Assembly: GCA_027924645.1 (NCBI GenBank)
Contig: BSBN01000187.1
Location: 17,006,001-17,070,000, forward strand
Length of the DNA: 64,000 nt
DNA from: Cunninghamia lanceolata
Taxonomy: Eukaryota; Streptophyta; Pinopsida; Cupressales; Cupressaceae
Direction of reading: 5' to 3'
The translations under genes were made by a program, and so were the position numbers. Shown one piece after another: positions 58,194-64,000 of the stretch. How positions within the stretch are numbered: the first letter of the stretch is position 1; the number at the start of each line of letters is the position of its first letter. The notes under the pieces were generated by a model. The model was not told the origin of the DNA, ran no database searches, and saw nothing but the letters and a program-made list of their open reading frames with translations.

Positions 58194-58330
58194 CATTTCT
58201 GCCAGTGATCAGTTTGGTGACCATTAGCCTATTTCCTGGTTTCCCGTAGGCTAATTGGATATCTTAAAGGGAAATAGTCTTATTAAATAATTATTTTTCA
58301 ATTGCCTAAGTTTCTTACTTTATATTTTTA
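58194..58330 (+). mobile_element. Truncated LTR fragment (family B)
   Basis: It starts TGTAATGTCTCATTTC after a purine tract, and resembles the LTR start at 62663 (TGTCATGTCCCCATTTC). Shared features are a TGATCA shortly inside and the hairpin at 58223-58255. The end is not defined; similarity to the other copy fades within about 140 bp. Confidence 0.55.
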
Positions 58331-58966
58331 CGTTGACAACTTAAAGTTATTTAAAAAGTGTCTTTCCAAGCCCCAAGTTGGCGCTAGGCAAGGATGGTTT
58401 GATGTTGCTAGCACTTTGAGATGCTTCCATCTCTTCATAATTGCCGGATGTGATGATAGGATGATTTGGGATCCAGGTGGTGGCATGTTTGATACACCAC
58501 TTCATTGGGATTTTGATGAGTTGCTTCACAACTCATGGAGCATTGATGATGATTCTATTAGAGTGGAGCAGTGGAAGCTTGGAGACTTGTGGTTGTGTTT
58601 CAGAGATCATACTCTTCATCACTTATTCACAGGCATGGCATTCTTCGAGGCTTCGGATTGGACCAGCTATTGGTTCTTGAGGAGTGGCACCTTGGGAGCT
58701 TTGGAGATTGTTGCACTTGTGGTTGCGGGCATATTTTCAGAATTTGGAGGATAGGGCCAGGTCGAGCTCGAGTGTGTATGGCTTCGGCTACCGGAGCTCA
58801 CTTCGCATTGCATTCTTCACATTCTTCTTAGAGGATACGGCCACATGTGGAGAATTTGTACGGCCACCGGGCATGTAGACAGATGGAGATACATGTCATT
58901 TGACACTATCTCACGGGATACATACTTGCCATTGCTTGAGGACAAGCAATTCCGAGAAGGGAGGAT
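58331..58966 (+). other. 3' internal end of an LTR element, with polypurine tract
   Basis: The stretch ends with LEDKQFREGRIV-like coding sequence and GAGAAGGGAGGA (58954-58965) directly before an LTR start. That ending is typical of Ty3/gypsy elements. A frame at 58302-58754 covers 150 codons but shows no known domain. Confidence 0.5.
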
Positions 58967-60622
58967 TGTAATGTCCACATTTTTTGGAATGGTCGCCATT
59001 GGAGAGTAGAAGGGTTGGTTTTCACACTCCGGGATTTTTGGAAAGAGAATCAAGGTTTGGAGATGGCTTAACATATTTCTCTAATGGTCTTGATATGTTC
59101 ATTTCATTTAATATATTTCTCTTGCCATGGAGTGAACCATTCTTGAGGAGACTTGAGTGTGGAGACTTGCCATGTGGAGGGATGAACTTGTTAACATACT
59201 CTATGTTTGATGCCACCTTGATGATGGGACAAGTAATATTGTATGTGTGCGCCTACTTTGTGAAGATCCTTCCTACACACTATTGATGTGGATGATTTGT
59301 GAAGGGAGATAAAAATAAAATATGGCCTATTCCTTTAGCGCATAGAGGGAGGTCATCTTGGAGAAAAGAAAGAAAACTAAATTCAAAACTTTATTTTGAA
59401 TTCTTGGCACCACAAAGTCTAGATGCTGGTCGGCCCTCTTTAGAGGGAGGAAATAATAAATAAAAAGGAATTTAATGACCGAGGTCGGCCAACATGAAGG
59501 AGGAAATGAAACATGTATAAATACAAGATAAGTTGGAGGCATTTAACCATCATTCAGCATTCATTCATTCATTGGGAGTTTATCTCTTAGCATAAGGAGC
59601 TTGAGACGAAACCCTTAAGTTCCTAGGAGGGGTTGGACGAAAACCTAGCTCATCCATTGGAGGATTCCGTGACGGGAGTCTACTTGCCCTTCATTGTTTT
59701 TTGAGCAGAATTGCAGATCTGATTGTAGAATATTTGTGGCACTTCTTTGGTGTGGATTGTTCATCATTTGAAGAGAAGAATGCCCTAGCATTGGAGCGCC
59801 TTTCATTGGAGAGTGCCTATGTTTGGAGATTGTTTGAGAATAATATATTGCTGATTAGGGTTAGGGCAGAGCAGAATTCTATAGCAGCAGCAGGGCAGGC
59901 CTGATTTCACTCTAATTCCTTGCAATGGACATCAACATTGTCATAGGGTTTTATCCCTCTTTTGAGTGCCATCATTGGAGAATCATTTGTTGTGGTTGGT
60001 TGACATCCTTGGCATCATTTGTCATCACCTTTGGGAGCAGCAGACCTGAAGCGTCTTGGAGCAGTAGACTGGGTGTATTTTTGAAGCTTCAAACATCATC
60101 ATTCACCTCGGTTTGTCATCATAATCGAGTTGGTGTAATTCGCCCAGCTAGGGCTTGCTTTGGAACATCTCATTCATTGTAATTTGGTATGTATTCACCT
60201 TTTTCAGAGGTCTGATTTGTAACAGCAGAGATCAGATTTTGGGTGGGCATGTTTGCCCTAAATATTTGATTTGTATTCTGACTTTTGTAGCAGCAGAGTT
60301 TCAGTTCAGAAATCATATTTGTTTGATTGTTTTGAATGCCCTAAAATGTGTATTTCAAGGTGTAATTCATGCGAGTTGTGAACCTTAATGCTTAATATCA
60401 TTTGCCATCATTATGTACTATGTTTGGTTGCATATTTGTGCATTGTGATTGCATGCTTAAGAGCAGAAAACAAAATCAGAAATTAGGGTTTTGGGCAGAA
60501 ATCTAAAGTTCAGAAATTAGGGCAGATTTCAAAGTAAGGAAAATCAGTCATTCCAAACAAGATTCATTTGGAAACCCCAGAAGTCCAAAATAGTAGAAAA
60601 TATCCCCATTTGGGATATTACA
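58967..60622 (+). repeat. LTR (family C), 1656 bp
   Basis: It starts TGTAATGTCC after a polypurine tract and ends GGGATATTACA, giving mirror ends. A TATAAATA box at 59516-59523 with a well-spaced downstream region suggests the U3/R promoter. No partner LTR is in the window. It abuts a copia Pol tail at 60627, so it probably inserted into or next to that element. Confidence 0.8.
59516..59523 (+). promoter_or_regulatory. TATA box of the family C LTR
   Basis: TATAAATA lies about 550 bp into the LTR, the usual place for the U3 promoter. Transcription would start some 30 bp further on, near 59550. Confidence 0.6.
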
Positions 60623-60626
60623 CTAG

Positions 60627-60745
60627 TGAGCATAAATAAGTTCAAGTGGTGTAGTGAGTCTATGGGACTCGCAGCCCCTAAAAGTTAGATTTCAATGTTG
60701 GAGTTCCCCTTTACTCTTTGGCAAGGTATTCAACAAGTGGAAGAA
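60627..60745 (+). pseudogene. Ty1/copia Pol C-terminal tail
   Basis: Plus-strand sequence reads NKFKWCSESMGLAAPKS, the typical end of copia RNase H, followed by a frameshifted tail and the purine-rich CAAGTGGAAGAA. The remainder of the element is missing. Confidence 0.7.
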
Positions 60746-61530
60746 TGTTGGAAAAGGTGTCTCAACCTTGCATCCTAATATTCCAATCTTTTAATTATTT
60801 TGGCCTCATATTGGAAAATGAGGCATCCCACTTTGTATTTGCATTCTTTTCCATGTGTCGGATACTTTGGGAGGTGTGTAAGAGGTTGTAAGAGCATCTA
60901 ATGTCATTATGGCATTGTAAGATGGAAGTTATTTATGACACGTATGAGATGATTATAGGGGAGTTACATTGGAATCTTGACCACCATTATACAAGTCATA
61001 TGGCATCTTTGAATGGGTTTGAATATGCCAAAGTGGAGAGCCCAAATTGAGGAATCAATTATGACAAACATTATAACAGGTTATGACAGTTGTAAAAGCA
61101 TCTTCTATTTTTAGCAAAGGAGACTATGACCAACTTGGGCATTGGGCCAATTGTGGTGCCATTTTTGGGTCATTGTTTTGACTCATAAACCACTTGTGGT
61201 TTGTGGTTTCAGTTTTGTCTATTTATTGGTGCTTAATATGAGTTGTATGATTGACTTGCAAGAACTCTTATACAACCAGAATTTGCTCCGGAATCTGAAT
61301 GTTGGTGAACTCTTGTAAAGGTGTAGCCTGAGATTTGTAGTGTAACCTCTTAGTTGCTGAATAATACAATTGGTTTTGCTTTGGAGTGTGGGGTTTTTCT
61401 CCCGAAAGAGTTTTCCACACAAGTCATCTTGTCATTGTATAATTTTTTGTGTATTCTTTTATGTAACTGTAAGATCTTTTGCTTTTGCACATACCTCCCC
61501 TTAAAGGTTAGTGTAGGAAGTGTTTCCACA
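60746..61530 (+). repeat. 3' LTR of the copia tail
   Basis: It starts TGTTGGAAAAGG immediately after the polypurine tract. The probable end is near GTGTTTCCACA at 61520-61530, imperfectly mirroring the start. It contains GAGTGTGGGGTTTTTCTCCC near the end, as plant copia LTRs often do. Confidence 0.6.
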
Positions 61531-61764
61531 CCATTGCTTCCTTTCACATTTCACTTAACTAGTGGTAGAGCACATTTTAATGAACTTTTAGTATAAGCAA
61601 TCCACAACATATGTATGTCCACAATCCAAGGATGGAATATTTGTGTATACTGGTTTTTAACCTTACTTACATGTCTCCCTCAGTTTATTGATTTATAATT
61701 TTCTTATATGTGAGCGTCCCATATGTCTTTCTTCTTCATTGCATGTGCAGTTTGGGGAGCAATA

Positions 61765-62215
61765 GAGCTTGGGTAATGGAAAATATAGTGGCTGAGGAAT
61801 GTTCTTATGCCCCACAGGAATGGTAATATATTCTTTGGATACAGGCTTTGATGCACAAAGTGAAGTTATCATGGTCATGTTAGTTTTATGAGGACCTATA
61901 TCCCTAGAGAGCGGCCCACCCTTGTAAAGCGTCCACGACCATGACATAGCATTTACTATCTGAGTTGGACATCATTCAGTAGAGTTACAGATGTTGGAGG
62001 AGCATTTCATAATACCATTTGGATACATTCTCTGAGGCACAAACTGAAGCCATTGTGTTTGTGTTAATTTTTGTGAGGGCATAGAACCGTAAATAGAGTC
62101 ACTTACTTGTAATGTATCTATGATCATAAAATACAACCTACTCTCCGAGGCAAACACTATTCCCTATAGGTGCAGGTGGCCAAGGAGCATTTCATAATAC
62201 TAGCTAATCACTGCA
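61765..62215. repeat. Diverged tandem repeat, period about 188 bp, two and a half copies
   Basis: Each unit has a GGAGCATTTCATAATAC-like start, then TTTGGATACA, then GGCACAAACTGAAG or TGCACAAAGTGAAG, then a TTTTGTGAGGGC-like end. Copies are near 61790, 61998 and 62186 (the last one partial). Minus-strand frames at 61693-61947 and 61972-62157 are repeat-derived; I recognise no domain. Confidence 0.6.
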
Positions 62216-62662
62216 TTAACCTTATTGCTTGAGCAGGACTGCATGTATGCATGCATGTGCACACACATATCAAATCATGTATCACTATGCTTTGTCTTTC
62301 AAGCTGCAAATGGGATATTTTGTGGTAACACAATGTGGGAACTACATGAAAAGGCTGACCAAAAAAAAGCTCAAACCCATTCAGTCCAGAAAACTGAAAA
62401 TTACAACTAGCTGCAGAAATCTTAAAAACCCAAAAAACGTGCCTTACGAATATTAACAGTCTCAATCATTAAATTTCATTTTGACAATGTTAGCTCTTTT
62501 GAGTGCAGAAACTTGGAAAATAAACAGTAATACTGAAAATATTGGCTTAAAGCCTTGAAATAGGAAATCCAAACTTTGAATTCTGAATAGTTAGCACTGT
62601 GTGCACTTTAGAGTTGGTTCTACCATTTCAATCTTAGTTGGCTAGATATATCTATCTGTACT
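62216..62662. other. No feature seen
   Basis: AT-rich with a short ATGCATGCATG run near 62247. No gene or element motif recognised. Confidence 0.5.
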
Positions 62663-64000
62663 TGTCATGTCCCCATTTCCGAAGTGATCACATGTGGAGT
62701 TGATGATTAGCCTATTCACCATTCTCATAGGCTAATACATATGGTAAGGGAATGATTTTGATTTATTATTTGGAGATATTGTTCATTTAGCCAAAATATT
62801 GTGGATGTGGTCCAATGGAAAATACAATATTTAAATTGTATTTTCATTATTCTATTGATTGTTCAAGGGAATTGATGCCAAGTGGGGAAAAAAGGATAAA
62901 ATAAAATAAAATATTGGAGCTTGTGCCAACGCCACCTTGCAAAAGAAAAATAAAAATAATAAAATATTATTTTTATTGGATCATGCGCCCAACGCCAAGG
63001 AGGATAATTGATAGAATATTGATTTTAAATGCCCAAGAGGAAACGACACCAACAAGGAGATATCATTTAAAATAATAAAATATTATTTTTCATGGGATAA
63101 CCGTCCAAGGAGGAAAAAGAAAATATTTTAAATAATATTTTATTATTATTCTAGAGGGCCGCCGCTCAAGGAGTTAATAAAATAATGAGTTTTTTTATAT
63201 TGGGCGATCCATGGTGATAAGGGAAAACAATAAAATAATATTATTTTATTGGTTTTTTTAAATGATTGAGTGCAAAGAGGTGAATAGCATTTAAAATTGT
63301 TCAAAGAAGATTGTATTTTCATTGATGGAATTGAAAATTTGTAAAATTGGGCAAATTGGGATGCCTAGGTGAAGAAGAGGATAAATAGAGTTGTTTGGAT
63401 TCAATCTGCAACTATTGATCATTTGGTATTTTTGCATATTGAGAGCTTCTCTTGACTGAAATTGCATTTTCAGTTTGCTCAAGGTGGTGTTCCCTTGGCA
63501 TATTGTGGATTGGTGATGATCCCTTTCCACCATTATGGGATGATATCAAGTAGATTTCATCATGGAGCTTAAATTTGGTGTTTGCACGGAGATAAATTGC
63601 AGATTTGAAGAGTTATTGGGTTACATTTCATCATAGATTGGCATTGGAGCATTTGTGATTGGATCGCTTGACTTGTTGAGGGTTTTTCATGCATTTCCAG
63701 CCATCATTATCAATCTGATTTGCAGGTACAGCAGGTTTATCAGAGGGTTTTATACAGGTCTGAGCATATTTGATCATCATTTGAAGGGTTTGAAGTCATT
63801 AAGATCCTCTAAACTCCATTGCTACCTTCCTAGAGCCTATCGCTAGTCATTGGAGACACATTTTGGTTTGATTTTGGCTTTTTTTGTAAATCTGGGCAGT
63901 GCATATCAGGTACAGCAGTCTGATCAGCAGGTACAACAGTCATATCTGGAGGTACAGCAGTGTTTCAGGGTCAGCTACAGCCATACATACATCCCTAGTT
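62663..64000 (+). mobile_element. LTR (family B), running off the window
   Basis: It starts TGTCATGTCCCCATTTC and shares its 5' hairpin with 58194. A block at 62890-63260 repeats AATAAAATATTATTTT with CCAAGGAGGA-like phrases. A GATAAATA at 63380-63387 is a likely TATA box. Near the window end, GGTACAGCAGT-like units recur (63910-63962). The 3' end is outside the window. Confidence 0.6.

Overview
The window is nuclear DNA from a seed plant with a large, repeat-packed genome. The best fit is a gymnosperm such as a conifer or relative, but this is inference. It rests on low gene density, AT-rich sequence, several retroelement classes at different stages of decay, and the 3' end of a mitochondrial-type serine hydroxymethyltransferase (SHMT) gene whose upstream exons cannot be found in the next 11 kb. 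No prokaryotic, organellar or viral gene set is present.

Layout. 1-1445: unassigned. 1446-3698: solo LTR with a CG-rich, ATCGGC-repeating module. 3699-5296: unassigned. 5297-38526: one nested block. Its oldest layer is a gag-only, non-autonomous LTR element arranged LTR-internal-LTR-internal (5297-15908, resuming at 32641-35280 and 37617-38526). Its second LTR is split by a giant inverted repeat (15909-32640) with arms of about 2.8 kb and a 24-nt loop. The right arm of that repeat is split by a complete but decayed Ty3/gypsy element (19899-31103, minus strand, TSD CATAC). A second solo LTR (35281-37616, TSD AGACC) sits in the second internal copy. For both the gypsy element and the 35281 solo LTR, the uninterrupted sequence survives elsewhere in the window, so the insertion history can be read directly.

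38527-41884: fragments of a chromovirus, an LTR with an initiator-Met primer site, an additional RNase H, and a Ty1/copia element. 42010-47223: a 5'-truncated minus-strand LINE with RT, zinc-finger and RNase H regions, followed 10 nt later by a third reading frame of about 680 codons interrupted only by TAG codons. 47549-50165: a coiled-coil pseudo-ORF and a plus-strand LINE ORF1. 51717-52536: three intact SHMT exons on the minus strand. 52881-64000: possibly the SHMT intron or flank, holding copia and PPR pseudogenes, tandem repeats and three further LTR-bearing remnants.

How it fits together. Apart from SHMT nothing looks functional. The gypsy element has the order gag-protease-additional RNase H-RT-gypsy RNase H-integrase. 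The additional RNase H keeps all four catalytic acids, while the gypsy RNase H has lost recognisable ones. Premature stops across the elements are mostly TAG where glutamine would fit, as expected if methylated CAG sites were deaminated in silenced DNA.
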